Assembly (NCBI GenBank): GCA_032111745.1
Contig: JAULUH010000074.1
Span: forward strand, 1-15,303
Origin: JAULUH01 sp032111745
GTDB lineage: Bacteria; Chloroflexota; Anaerolineae; JAAEKA01
Length of the DNA: 15,303 bases
Direction: 5' to 3'
Shown here: positions 6,995 to 14,266 of the stretch, piece after piece
Layout of the letters: each line of letters starts with the position of its first letter
Numbering within the stretch: the stretch's first letter is position 1
Translations under genes and position numbers: made by a program
Notes under the pieces: generated by a model
Told to the model about the DNA's origin: nothing
The model's database searches: none
The model's input: only the letters and a program-made list of their open reading frames with translations

Positions 6995-7294
6995 CTAAGT
7001 CACTACTTCCACCAACCCGGCGGCCAGCATCTCGCCGGCAAATTGCAGGACGTCGGCTGCGGCCAGGTCCGGGGAGACGTCGTATTCATCGGCCAGGATG
7101 CCGGCCATCTCCTGCAGGGTGTGCGAGCCATCGGCCAGGCCCCACAACCGGCTGCCGGTCTCGTTGAGCATGCGCACGCGGGCCTCGCTGGGGGTGACCA
7201 GCACGGCCTCGTCGCCCACGGTGCCGGACACGACCTCGGGGCGGTGCCGGATGCGCTGGGCCAGATCAAGCCTCGGCTGCATTGATGAAGTCAT
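6995..7294 (-). CDS. PqqD-like peptide-binding winged-helix protein
   Basis: This is a 99-residue small cytoplasmic protein of the PqqD superfamily. Members bind precursor peptides (RiPP recognition element fold) or act as peptide chaperones. It shows the family pattern RPEVVSG...AVLVTPSEARVRMLNETGSRLW, then a helical region DGSHTLQEMAGILADEYDVS and an end AGEMLAAGLVEV. ATG 7294 is the best start, because GGAGG (7302-7306) is 7 bases upstream. An upstream in-frame ATG would add 19 unlike residues and has no support. The start lies 29 bases inside the kinase gene, so the two are translationally coupled. HprK-related kinases paired with PqqD-like chaperones are a known arrangement (named HPr-rel-A system in curated families). 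The peptide that it would bind is not visible here. Confidence 0.9.
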   Translation of the reverse strand: MTSSMQPRLDLAQRIRHRPEVVSGTVGDEAVLVTPSEARVRMLNETGSRLWGLADGSHTLQEMAGILADEYDVSPDLAAADVLQFAGEMLAAGLVEVVT

Positions 7295-8114
7295 CGACCA
7301 CCCTCCACAGGCTGGGGTCGGGGCGGAAATGCAGGCGGCCAACCGGCACACCGGTGGCCAGCTGCTGTGCCCGGGCGATCAGGGCGGGCACCCGCCGGGG
7401 GTCCAGGGCCACCACGGGCAGGGTGCCCAACAGGCCGGCCACGGCGAGGGCCAGGCTGAGGGGTTCGACAAAGACGGCATGGTCCTGCACCAGCAGGAAG
7501 AGGCCGGCCAGCGGGCCATGGCACTGCTCACCGCCGCGCAGGGCGGGTGGGGTCTCCGGGTTCCAGAAGGGGGTACCCCAGGCCAGCCACCCCTCCTCGT
7601 GCGGCAACAACAGGATCAGGTCGTCGCCCAGGGCGGTGGTGTGGGCCAGCCCGGCCGAAACCCGCACCGACGTCGACTTGCCGGCACCGGAGGGTCCCAG
7701 CAATAGGATGCTCCGCTCATGGCGTAGGAAGCCGGCGCCGTGGCAGAGGAGGCCGCCGCGCTCCAGGGCCAGCAGGGCCAGGACGGCACGCAGGAAGTAG
7801 TCCACGTCGGCGGTGTCCGGCACCGCCAGGTACAGGGCCGCGGTGTGGGCGCCGGCGGCGATCTGGCCCTGGTAGCCGGGTGCCGTGACCTGGCAGGTGC
7901 CGTCGGCCGCAAAGGAGGCCGCGGGGCTGGGCCGGCCCGGGGGCCGGGTGCCGGGGGCGCGGCGCACGGACACGGTGCAGTCTGGCCGGCCGTTGCCGGG
8001 TGGCCAGGCCAGGTAGCGGGCAGACAGCCCCTGGTGGAGCCGGATATCGTCGCAGTGCACGTCGAGAACCAGCCCGCCGATGGTAAGCTGAAGCGATGGC
8101 TCGACAGGGTTCAA
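7266..8114 (-). CDS. HprK-related P-loop kinase
   Basis: This is a predicted cytoplasmic kinase related to HPr serine kinase/phosphorylase. Counting from the TTG at 8114 it has 282 residues. A beta-rich N-terminal part (about 1-120) precedes the P-loop GPSGAGKST at about 140-148. This is followed by LGDDLILL (a Walker-B-like acidic pair), WGTPFWNPE, and the C-terminal VGRLHFRPDPSLWRVVDDF typical of HprK-related proteins. The Pro-loop and acidic pair support nucleotide binding; the phosphate acceptor is unknown. No ATG exists near the start. TTG at 8153 is the -35 box of the promoter and cannot be the start if that promoter is real, so TTG 8114 (almost leaderless) or a later GTG (8060) is preferred; I am unsure which. 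It is the first gene of its operon. The family resemblance is clear, the phosphorylation role is inference. Confidence 0.85.
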   Translation of the reverse strand: MNPVEPSLQLTIGGLVLDVHCDDIRLHQGLSARYLAWPPGNGRPDCTVSVRRAPGTRPPGRPSPAASFAADGTCQVTAPGYQGQIAAGAHTAALYLAVPDTADVDYFLRAVLALLALERGGLLCHGAGFLRHERSILLLGPSGAGKSTSVRVSAGLAHTTALGDDLILLLPHEEGWLAWGTPFWNPETPPALRGGEQCHGPLAGLFLLVQDHAVFVEPLSLALAVAGLLGTLPVVALDPRRVPALIARAQQLATGVPVGRLHFRPDPSLWRVVDDFINAAEA

Positions 8115-8124
8115 GGTGGGCAAG

Positions 8125-8153
8125 AGTCTAACCCAATTGGACTCGGGTGTCAA
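8125..8153 (-). promoter_or_regulatory. near-consensus sigma70-type promoter of the kinase-peptidase operon
   Basis: On the minus strand a perfect TTGACA (8153-8148) and TAGACT (8130-8125, four of six consensus positions) are separated by exactly 17 bases. Predicted initiation falls near 8118, only about 4 bases before the TTG at 8114. It would drive the kinase, PqqD-like, C25 and Fn3 genes. Confidence 0.65.
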
Positions 8154-8240
8154 GTGATCGCCGGGCTATCCCTAAGACTGGCGCTAACGGCCGGCGGTTC
8201 CCTCAGGATGTGGTGAGCGCGCAGCCCTTCTATCAGGCAT

Positions 8241-8261
8241 TCTAGCCGCGGTGGGGCTAGA
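8241..8261. other. short inverted repeat in the gap before the kinase operon
   Basis: TCTAGCC (8241-8247) and GGCTAGA (8255-8261) form a 7-bp perfect inverted repeat around a 7-base centre. It lies about 90 bases upstream of the -35 box of the kinase operon, between that promoter and the large hairpin. It could be a regulator site or a weak transcript hairpin. The rest of 8154-8351 contains no convincing gene; an ATG-started 18-codon frame at 8184-8240 lacks a ribosome binding site. Confidence 0.3.
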
Positions 8262-8351
8262 GGCAAAATCGAGGGGGTGGGGTGAAGGGGGGGCGCGGGG
8301 AGGATATGCCAGCGAATGGGGGGCGACGAATGGGATATGGGGGCTGTGGGG

Positions 8352-8387
8352 AAGACTGGTCCAGTTTTCGGAAACTGGACCAGTCTT
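8352..8387 (-). terminator. perfect 16-bp hairpin after the exporter operon
   Basis: AAGACTGGTCCAGTTT (8352-8367) and AAACTGGACCAGTCTT (8372-8387) pair perfectly around a 4-base loop. It starts 12 bases after the stop codon of the membrane fusion gene. No run of T follows (TCTTCCCC), so it is not a classic intrinsic terminator, but it could end or protect the transcript. Each arm also contains a short symmetrical unit, ACTGG(T/A)CCAGT, so an alternative reading is a pair of regulator sites 19 bases apart. Confidence 0.5.
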
Positions 8388-8399
8388 GGCGCTGGCGGG

Positions 8400-11033
8400 T
8401 CAATTGGCCGGGGTGATGGTGGCGTCGGCGGGCATGCCGGGTTTGAGGGCGCCGGTGGGGTTGTCGAGGGTGATTTTGACGGCGAAGACGGTCTGCACCC
8501 GCTCCTCGGCGGTCTGGATGTTTTTGGGGGTGAACTCGGCCCGGGGGGAGATATAGGTGACGGTGCCCGGGAAGTCCTGGCCCGGGTATGCATCCACGCG
8601 GACGGTGGCGAGCTGGCCGACCTGGACCTGGCCGATGCGGGTCTCCGGCACGTAGATGACCAGGGTCAGGCGGTCGAGGGCGGCGACTTTGAGCAGCGGC
8701 GCGGCGGGCAGGGCCACCTCGCCCGGGTTGATGGCGCGGGTGGTGACGGTGCCGGCCACGGGGCTGGTGATGGCGTAGCGCGCGGCCTGGGCCTGTACCA
8801 GGTCGCGGCCGGCCTTGGCCAGGGCCAGCTCAGCCTCAGCCAGGGCCACGTCCTCGGGCCGGGGCGCGGCGTTGGCCAGGGCCAGTGCGGCCTTGGCGAC
8901 CTGCACGCCGGCCTCGGCCAGCTGCACCTGGCCCGCGGCGGCGCGGACCTGGGCGTCGAGCCCGACGGGGTTCTGCCGCACCTGGCGCAGGTGGGCCAGC
9001 AGGCGCCCGGCGCCCCGCACCTCCTCTTCGGCGGCGGCGATGCTCTCCGCGGCGGCGGCCTCCTGCTTCTCGTAGATGGCGCGCTGGGTCTTGCCCTGAT
9101 CGCTGCCGTCGCCGGCGATGCCCTCCCGCAGCACGGCGACATAGCGCTGCCGGGCCTGTTGCATCTCGACCTGGCGCTCGGCCAGGGCCACGCGGGATTG
9201 CACGGCGTTGATCTGGGCGTCCAGGGCCAGCTGGTCTTCCCGGGCGGCCGTGGCGTCGGCCAGGGCCTGGCGGGCGCCGTCGAGCAGGGCGGTGGCCCCG
9301 GCCAGCCCGGCCTCGGCGGCGGCAATCTGCGCGGCGCGCGGGCCGGCCTCGGCCAGGGTGAGGGTGGCCTCGGCGCTGATAACCGCCTGTTCCGCTTCCT
9401 GCAGGTCGGCTTGGAGCAGCTGGTCGTCCAGGTGCACCAGCTCCTCTCCGGCGGCGACGAGGTCGCCCTCGCCGGCCAGCACCTGCAGCACGCGGGCGCT
9501 GAGCTCGGCGGCGACGGTGATCTCCTCGGCCTCGATGGTGCCTGAGGCGGCGATGGGAGCCGTGGCCTGCGGCCGGGCGGAGGGGAGAGAGGGCAATAAC
9601 TCCGGCCTGGGCACGATGGGTGCGGCTGCAGCCGCGGGCGCGGTGTTGCTGGCGGGGCCGAACACGGCATCTGCGGGCATGCCCGGCTTCAGGGCACCGT
9701 CGGGGTTGGGCACGGTGATCTCGACGGCGAAGACGGTGTTGACCCGCTCCTCGGGCGTCTGCACGCTCTTGGGGGTGAACTCGGCCTGGTCGGAGATACG
9801 GGTCACGACGCCGGTGAACTGGCGGCCGGGAAAGGAGTCCACCGTGACGCTGACGGCCTGGCCCAGCTGCACCTGGCCGAGGTTGGGCTGGGGCACGTAG
9901 ACGGTGAGGGTGGCCTCCGCGAGGTCGGCCAGTTCGAGCACGGCGGCGCCGGGGGCGGCGACCTCCCCCTGGCGCACGGCGACCTGCGTGACCAGCCCGT
10001 CCGCCGGGGCCGCCACGCTGGCCTGGGCCAGCTGCACCTCGAGGCCGTTGCGGGCGGCGCGAGCCTGGGCCACGGCCTGGCGGGCCACGGCCAGTTGCTC
10101 CGGCCGGGCGCCCTCCTGCACGGCGGCCAGCCCGGCCTCGGCCTGGGCTACGGCGGCCTCGGCCTGGCGGTAGGCGGCGGCAGCCTGATTGACCTGCATG
10201 TCCATGGCGATGGGGGTAGCGCGTTGCCGGCGCAGGTCGGCCAGGGCGGTCCGGGCGGCAGCCACGGCATCCTCGGCGGCATAGGCAGACTGCCAGGCCT
10301 CCCAGGCCTCCTGGCCCGACAGGTTCCACTGTTGGTTGGCCTGGTCGCGCTCGGCGGGCTTGTCAATGTGCAGCGTCTCACCCCAGGGCAGCGGCACGTC
10401 GAAGCCTTCCTGCAGCATCTGGGTCACCCGTCCCCAGAGGGCAGTCTTGAGGTCGGCGCCCTCGGCCAGCAAGCGGGCGGCGCGAGCGTGAGGTTCGGCC
10501 CTGGCCAGGGCGGTTTCGGCCTCGACGATCTGGCCATCCAGCTCCTGGGGGGTATCCCGCAGGAGGATGGCGTCATCCCAGGCCTGGCGGGCGACGGCGG
10601 CGACGGCCCCGGCCTGGGCTACCTGGCTACGGGCCAGGGCGACCTGCTCCGGTCGGGCGCCCGCCTCCAATTGCTGCAAGCGGGCCTCGGCGACGGCTAC
10701 GGCGGCATCCACCTGGGCCAGGCCGGCCTGGATCAGGCTATCGTCCAGGGACAGCACCTGCTGGCCGGCGGTGACCTGGTCGCCCTCGGCCACGGCCAGG
10801 GCGATGACGCGGCCACCGGTCTCGCTGGCCACGGCCACGCGATCGGCCTCGACGATGCCTGTGGCCGTCAGCGGTCCGCCTGCAGCGGGCTGGCCACGCT
10901 GGACTAGCTGGTTCAGGGCCTGGCCGACGGCGTCGGGACTGACCGGAACGCCCGGCTGGCCGGAACAGGATGTGGCCAGGAGAACCAGGCCCAGGAGAAG
11001 GGAGAGGATAGGGATCGCAGTCGTCGGTTTCAT
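8400..11033 (-). CDS. lipoprotein adaptor made of two fused HlyD/RND-type membrane fusion modules
   Basis: This is an 877-residue periplasmic- or surface-side adaptor of the ABC exporter, anchored by a lipidated Cys23 (LLATSC). ATG 11033 gives a clean signal (MKPTTAIPILSLLLGLVLLA); the 28 extra residues of the longer frame have no signal character. Two complete membrane fusion modules follow, at about 58-458 and 497-877, joined by a Pro/Ala-rich linker. Each has a biotinyl-lipoyl-like strand pair (GRVIALAVAEGDQV and SARVLQVLAGEGDLV), a long Ala-, Gln- and Glu-rich coiled-coil hairpin, and the beta-barrel part ending GALKPGMPADA. YVPQPNLGQVQ at residue 379 is matched by YVPETRIGQVQ at 794. Typical adaptors of this kind have one module and about 330-450 residues, so this is a fusion by internal duplication. 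It begins 40 bases after the ATPase gene and probably docks on the two permeases. Substrate unknown. Confidence 0.95.
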   Translation of the reverse strand: MKPTTAIPILSLLLGLVLLATSCSGQPGVPVSPDAVGQALNQLVQRGQPAAGGPLTATGIVEADRVAVASETGGRVIALAVAEGDQVTAGQQVLSLDDSLIQAGLAQVDAAVAVAEARLQQLEAGARPEQVALARSQVAQAGAVAAVARQAWDDAILLRDTPQELDGQIVEAETALARAEPHARAARLLAEGADLKTALWGRVTQMLQEGFDVPLPWGETLHIDKPAERDQANQQWNLSGQEAWEAWQSAYAAEDAVAAARTALADLRRQRATPIAMDMQVNQAAAAYRQAEAAVAQAEAGLAAVQEGARPEQLAVARQAVAQARAARNGLEVQLAQASVAAPADGLVTQVAVRQGEVAAPGAAVLELADLAEATLTVYVPQPNLGQVQLGQAVSVTVDSFPGRQFTGVVTRISDQAEFTPKSVQTPEERVNTVFAVEITVPNPDGALKPGMPADAVFGPASNTAPAAAAAPIVPRPELLPSLPSARPQATAPIAASGTIEAEEITVAAELSARVLQVLAGEGDLVAAGEELVHLDDQLLQADLQEAEQAVISAEATLTLAEAGPRAAQIAAAEAGLAGATALLDGARQALADATAAREDQLALDAQINAVQSRVALAERQVEMQQARQRYVAVLREGIAGDGSDQGKTQRAIYEKQEAAAAESIAAAEEEVRGAGRLLAHLRQVRQNPVGLDAQVRAAAGQVQLAEAGVQVAKAALALANAAPRPEDVALAEAELALAKAGRDLVQAQAARYAITSPVAGTVTTRAINPGEVALPAAPLLKVAALDRLTLVIYVPETRIGQVQVGQLATVRVDAYPGQDFPGTVTYISPRAEFTPKNIQTAEERVQTVFAVKITLDNPTGALKPGMPADATITPAN

Positions 11034-11073
11034 AGCATGCCTGTGGCTGCGGGCCTGGCGTGGCCCCGGCAGC

Positions 11074-12087
11074 TCAACCGGCGCCGGCCGTGCGGCGGGC
11101 GCTGGCGATGAATACATCCTCCAGGGAGGGTGCGATACGGTCCACGGCGGCGACGACGATGCCGGCCTGCGCCAGCGCCTCGGCGATCAGGGGCTGGTGG
11201 ACGTTGGGATCGACGGTGACCACGTGGATCAGGGCACCGTAGAGGGCGACCTCCTCGAACACGGCGAGGTCGCGCAGGAGCTGGATGGCCAGGTCAGGCC
11301 GGTCGCAGGTGATCTCCAGGACCTGGCCGTGCATGTGGTGGGCCTTGATCTCCTGGGGCGAGCCCTGGGCGACCAGCTGCCCGCGTTGGATAAAGGCCAG
11401 CTGCTCGCACTGCTCGGCCTCGTCCATGTAGTGGGTGGTGACCAGGATGGTGGTGCCGCCCTCGGCGAGCTCGTACAGAAGGTTCCAGAAGCCGCGGCGC
11501 GAGATGGGATCCACGCCGGCGGTGGGCTCGTCGAGGAAGAGCATTCGGGGCTCGTGCAGGATGGCGGCGCCGAGGGCCAGCCGTTGCTTCCAGCCGCCGG
11601 CCAGGTTCTTAGCCAGCGTGCCCTCGCGGCCTTCGAGCCCGGCCATGTGGAGCACGAACTGTTTGCGCTCCCGCAGCCTGGCCCCGCGCACGCCGTAGGT
11701 GCCGGCGTAGAAGTTCAGGTTCTCCCCCACGGTGAGGTCGTTGTAGAGGCTGAACTTCTGGCTCATATAGCCAATGCGGCGGCGCACCTCGTTGGCCTGC
11801 CGGGTGACGTCGTAGCCCAGCACCGTGGCCGTGCCCGAGGTGGGCTTGAGCAGGCCCAGCAGCATGCGGATGGTGGTGGTCTTGCCGGCACCGTTGGGGC
11901 CGAGGAAGCCGAAGATCTGGCCCGTGGGCACGGCAAAGGAGACGCGATCGACGGCGGTGAAGCTGTCGAAGCGCTTGGTCAGCTCGTGGGCGGCAACGGC
12001 GACGTCTCTCGTCGCCGTTGCTGCGGCGGAGCCTGCCGCAGGCCCCGGGCCGGAGGCGAGGGTGCTGGCAGCCAGGGGGGTGGTCAT
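11074..12087 (-). CDS. ABC-2 exporter ATPase, catalytically complete switch His, altered signature
   Basis: This is a 337-residue ATP-binding subunit of an ABC exporter. Walker A is GPNGAGKTT (about 63-71), the Q-loop is YMSQ (about 107-110), Walker B is LFLDEPTAGVDP, and the switch histidine is His219 in VTTHYMDEAE. The signature, however, reads NLAGGWKQRL instead of LSGGQ. A 27-residue Ala/Gly-rich N-terminal extension precedes the domain. The C-terminal extension (about 270-337) is the kind seen in CcmA/drug-resistance ATPases of this type. The ATG overlaps the stop of the partner ATPase by four bases (ATGA). With that partner it probably forms a heterodimer equivalent to the two fused halves of E. 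coli YbhF. Confidence 0.97.
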   Translation of the reverse strand: MTTPLAASTLASGPGPAAGSAAATATRDVAVAAHELTKRFDSFTAVDRVSFAVPTGQIFGFLGPNGAGKTTTIRMLLGLLKPTSGTATVLGYDVTRQANEVRRRIGYMSQKFSLYNDLTVGENLNFYAGTYGVRGARLRERKQFVLHMAGLEGREGTLAKNLAGGWKQRLALGAAILHEPRMLFLDEPTAGVDPISRRGFWNLLYELAEGGTTILVTTHYMDEAEQCEQLAFIQRGQLVAQGSPQEIKAHHMHGQVLEITCDRPDLAIQLLRDLAVFEEVALYGALIHVVTVDPNVHQPLIAEALAQAGIVVAAVDRIAPSLEDVFIASARRTAGAG

Positions 12088-13121
12088 GGCGAATAGTCTC
12101 CGGCGGGGGTGGCGGGGGTTTCGTCGTGGGAGGCAGAGGTGGCCCCGTGTGCTTGCTCCTGCCGCCGGATCAGCGACATGAAGGCCTGCTCCATGCGGGC
12201 CCGGGTGCGGCGGGCATCGGCGGCCGCGATACCGGCGGCAGCCAGGCCCGCGACCAGGTCCGGCAGGCGCAGATCGGCGTCATCCACAAAGACATGGAGG
12301 AGGTCGCCGTAGGTCTGCACCTCGCCGACGCCGGGCACGGCCAGGGCCACGGCCTCGGCCCGCCGCAGGAGGCCGATGCCGGCGGGGGCACCGGGGGTGG
12401 CGGGGAGGGGCCGCAGCTCCACCAGGTCGCCCGGCACCTGTTGCTTGATGCGCTCGGGGGTGTCGAGCATGACCAGGCGGCCCTGGTACATGAGGCCGAC
12501 GCGGGAGCAGCGCTCGGCCTCGTCCATGTAGGGGGTGCTGACCAGGATGGTGACGCCTGCGGAATGAAGCTCGGCCAGGATGTCCCAGAACTCGCGGCGG
12601 GACACCGGGTCGACGCCGGTGGTGGGCTCGTCGAGGTAGAGGATGTCCGGCTGGTGGATCAGGGCGCAGGCCAGGGCCAGCTTCTTCTTCATGCCGCCGG
12701 AGAGATTGCCGGCGCGGCGGCCGGTGAACTCCTCCAGGCGGGCAAAATGCAGGAGCCGGGCGGTGCGTTCCTGGCGCTCCGGCCCGCGCACGCCAAAGAC
12801 ATCGGCATAGAAGTCCAGGTTCTCCAGCACGCTGAGGTCGCCATAGAGGTTGAACTGCTGGGCCATGTAGCCGATGTGCTGCTTGATGGCCTCGGCCTGC
12901 TTCACGGTGTCGTAGCCGGCCACGGAGGCCCGGCCGGCGGTGGGGTGCATGATAGCGGCCAGCATGCGGATAGTCGTGGTCTTGCCGGCGCCATCGGGCC
13001 CTACCAGGCCAAAGATTTCGCCGCGGTCGATGGACAGGGAGAGCCTATCCACGGCGGTGACCGGGCCAAAGCGCCGGGTCAGGTTTTCGGTAAGGATGAT
13101 GGCAGCGGGTGTGTTTGACAT
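12084..13121 (-). CDS. ABC-2 exporter ATPase, switch histidine replaced by proline
   Basis: This is a 345-residue ATP-binding subunit. Walker A is GPDGAGKTT (about 41-49), the Q-loop is YMAQ (about 85-88), the signature is an intact NLSGGMKKKL (about 139-148), and Walker B is LYLDEPTTGVDP. The switch-loop residue is Pro197 (VSTPYMDEAERC) where the partner has His219; the codon is CCC instead of CAC. A C-terminal regulatory-like extension ends in a polar tail with no fold evident. ATG 13121 is 5 bases after the permease stop and lacks a clear Shine-Dalgarno, so it depends on translational coupling. It resembles the degenerate half of YbhF-type ATPases. Confidence 0.97.
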   Translation of the reverse strand: MSNTPAAIILTENLTRRFGPVTAVDRLSLSIDRGEIFGLVGPDGAGKTTTIRMLAAIMHPTAGRASVAGYDTVKQAEAIKQHIGYMAQQFNLYGDLSVLENLDFYADVFGVRGPERQERTARLLHFARLEEFTGRRAGNLSGGMKKKLALACALIHQPDILYLDEPTTGVDPVSRREFWDILAELHSAGVTILVSTPYMDEAERCSRVGLMYQGRLVMLDTPERIKQQVPGDLVELRPLPATPGAPAGIGLLRRAEAVALAVPGVGEVQTYGDLLHVFVDDADLRLPDLVAGLAAAGIAAADARRTRARMEQAFMSLIRRQEQAHGATSASHDETPATPAGDYSP

Positions 13122-13126
13122 AAGCG

Positions 13127-14266
13127 TTACTCGAAGGAGCGCATGACGTTGCGCAGGGCCAGGAGCCCGACGACCAGGGCCAGCCCGGCCAGGGCCAGGG
13201 CGCTGGGCCAGAGGGTGCTCATATCGGCGCCCTTAAGCATGATATCCTTGAGGATCTTCATGTAGTGGCGCAAGGGCGAGAAGAGGGAGAGCACCTGCAG
13301 GCCGCGGGGCATGCTCTCCACGGGCACGAGGTAGCCGGAGAGGGCGAAGTCGAGCATGGCCAGGGGGAACACGATCAACACGGCCTGTTGTTGCGTCCTG
13401 GACACCGCGGACACCACCAGGCCTACGGCCACCTCGGTGGCCACGAACAGAGTTGACAGCGCGGCCAGGAGGGTGTAGGAGCCGCGCATGGGCACGCCTA
13501 GGGGGCCGACGACGACGGCCAGCAGCAGGAAGAAGTTGGCCATGCCGACCAGGATAGCCGGGATGCCCTTGCCGGTGAGCAGCTCGACCCGCCGCACGGG
13601 GGTGACGGCCAGTTGCTCCAGGGTGCCGAGCTCGCGCTCGCGCACCAGGGTGACCGAGGCCACGACCATGGCGATCTGGTAGACGATGAAGGCGAACAGG
13701 CCGGGGATGGCGACGTAGCGGCCCACCAGCTCGGGGTTGAAGCGCACGGTGGTAGCCAGGGCCACGGCGGGTGTGGCGGGAGAGTTGGCAGCGGCCAGTG
13801 CGGTGCCACCGCGGCTGGCGATGGTGCGCAGCAGGGTGGAGGTGAGGGCGCCCTCGGCGGCGGCGAGGGCGGCGCTGCTGCCGGTGACGTTGGAGCCATC
13901 CACCAGCACCTGGACCTGGGCCGGATTGCCGGCGGCCTGCAGGCTGGCGGCCAGGCCGGGAGGGATCACCACGGCAGCGGTGGCGGCGCCGGTGTCCAGC
14001 AGGCGCTGCACCTCGGCGAGGCTGGCCGGGGTGTAGCGCAGGGCGAGCTCGGTGGTGTTGTCCAGGGCCTGGATCAGGGCCCGGCTCTCGGGGCTACGGT
14101 CCTGGTCGAACACGGCCAGGGGGAGGTTGGAGGCGTCGCTGCCGGCGGTCTGGGCGACCAGGAACAGCTGCATGACGGGAAAGATGAAGAGAAAGGCGGC
14201 CAGCACGCGGTCGCGGCGGAAGTGCAGCAGCTCCTTGACGATGACCTGCCAGGTGCGGGCGAGCAT
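13127..14266 (-). CDS. ABC-2 type exporter permease (complete)
   Basis: This is a 379-residue integral membrane subunit of the ABC2_membrane_3 type. The first membrane helix lies at about 21-40, followed by an extracytoplasmic domain of about 140 residues that carries AVFDQDRS and VLVDGSN, then about five helices (roughly 187-207, 235-255, 266-288, 296-314, 353-372). The coupling segment VRERELGTLEQLAVTP (208-223) is characteristic and touches the ATPase. Its ATG overlaps the upstream permease stop by one base (TGATG). It pairs with the other permease to form the translocation channel. Fold and family are certain, the exported substrate is not. Confidence 0.96.
   Translation of the reverse strand: MLARTWQVIVKELLHFRRDRVLAAFLFIFPVMQLFLVAQTAGSDASNLPLAVFDQDRSPESRALIQALDNTTELALRYTPASLAEVQRLLDTGAATAAVVIPPGLAASLQAAGNPAQVQVLVDGSNVTGSSAALAAAEGALTSTLLRTIASRGGTALAAANSPATPAVALATTVRFNPELVGRYVAIPGLFAFIVYQIAMVVASVTLVRERELGTLEQLAVTPVRRVELLTGKGIPAILVGMANFFLLLAVVVGPLGVPMRGSYTLLAALSTLFVATEVAVGLVVSAVSRTQQQAVLIVFPLAMLDFALSGYLVPVESMPRGLQVLSLFSPLRHYMKILKDIMLKGADMSTLWPSALALAGLALVVGLLALRNVMRSFE

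Noticed and set aside
4728..6998. 756-codon plus-strand open frame
   Set aside because: It is antisense to the secreted C25 peptidase; the minus-strand protein has signal peptide and catalytic residues, the plus one has no recognisable feature.
6995..8153. lasso-peptide or PQQ biosynthesis cluster
   Set aside because: No cyclase, radical SAM enzyme, transglutaminase-type peptidase or precursor gene is present. A PqqD-like protein and a kinase alone do not make such a pathway.
8184..8240. 18-codon ORF in the gap as a possible precursor peptide for the PqqD-like protein
   Set aside because: It has no ribosome binding site, lies upstream of the operon promoter and has no leader/core character; too weak to support.
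8316..9545. 409-codon plus-strand open frame
   Set aside because: It is antisense to the second membrane fusion module and is made of Gly/Leu/Gln-rich shadow sequence; it also reads through the large hairpin.
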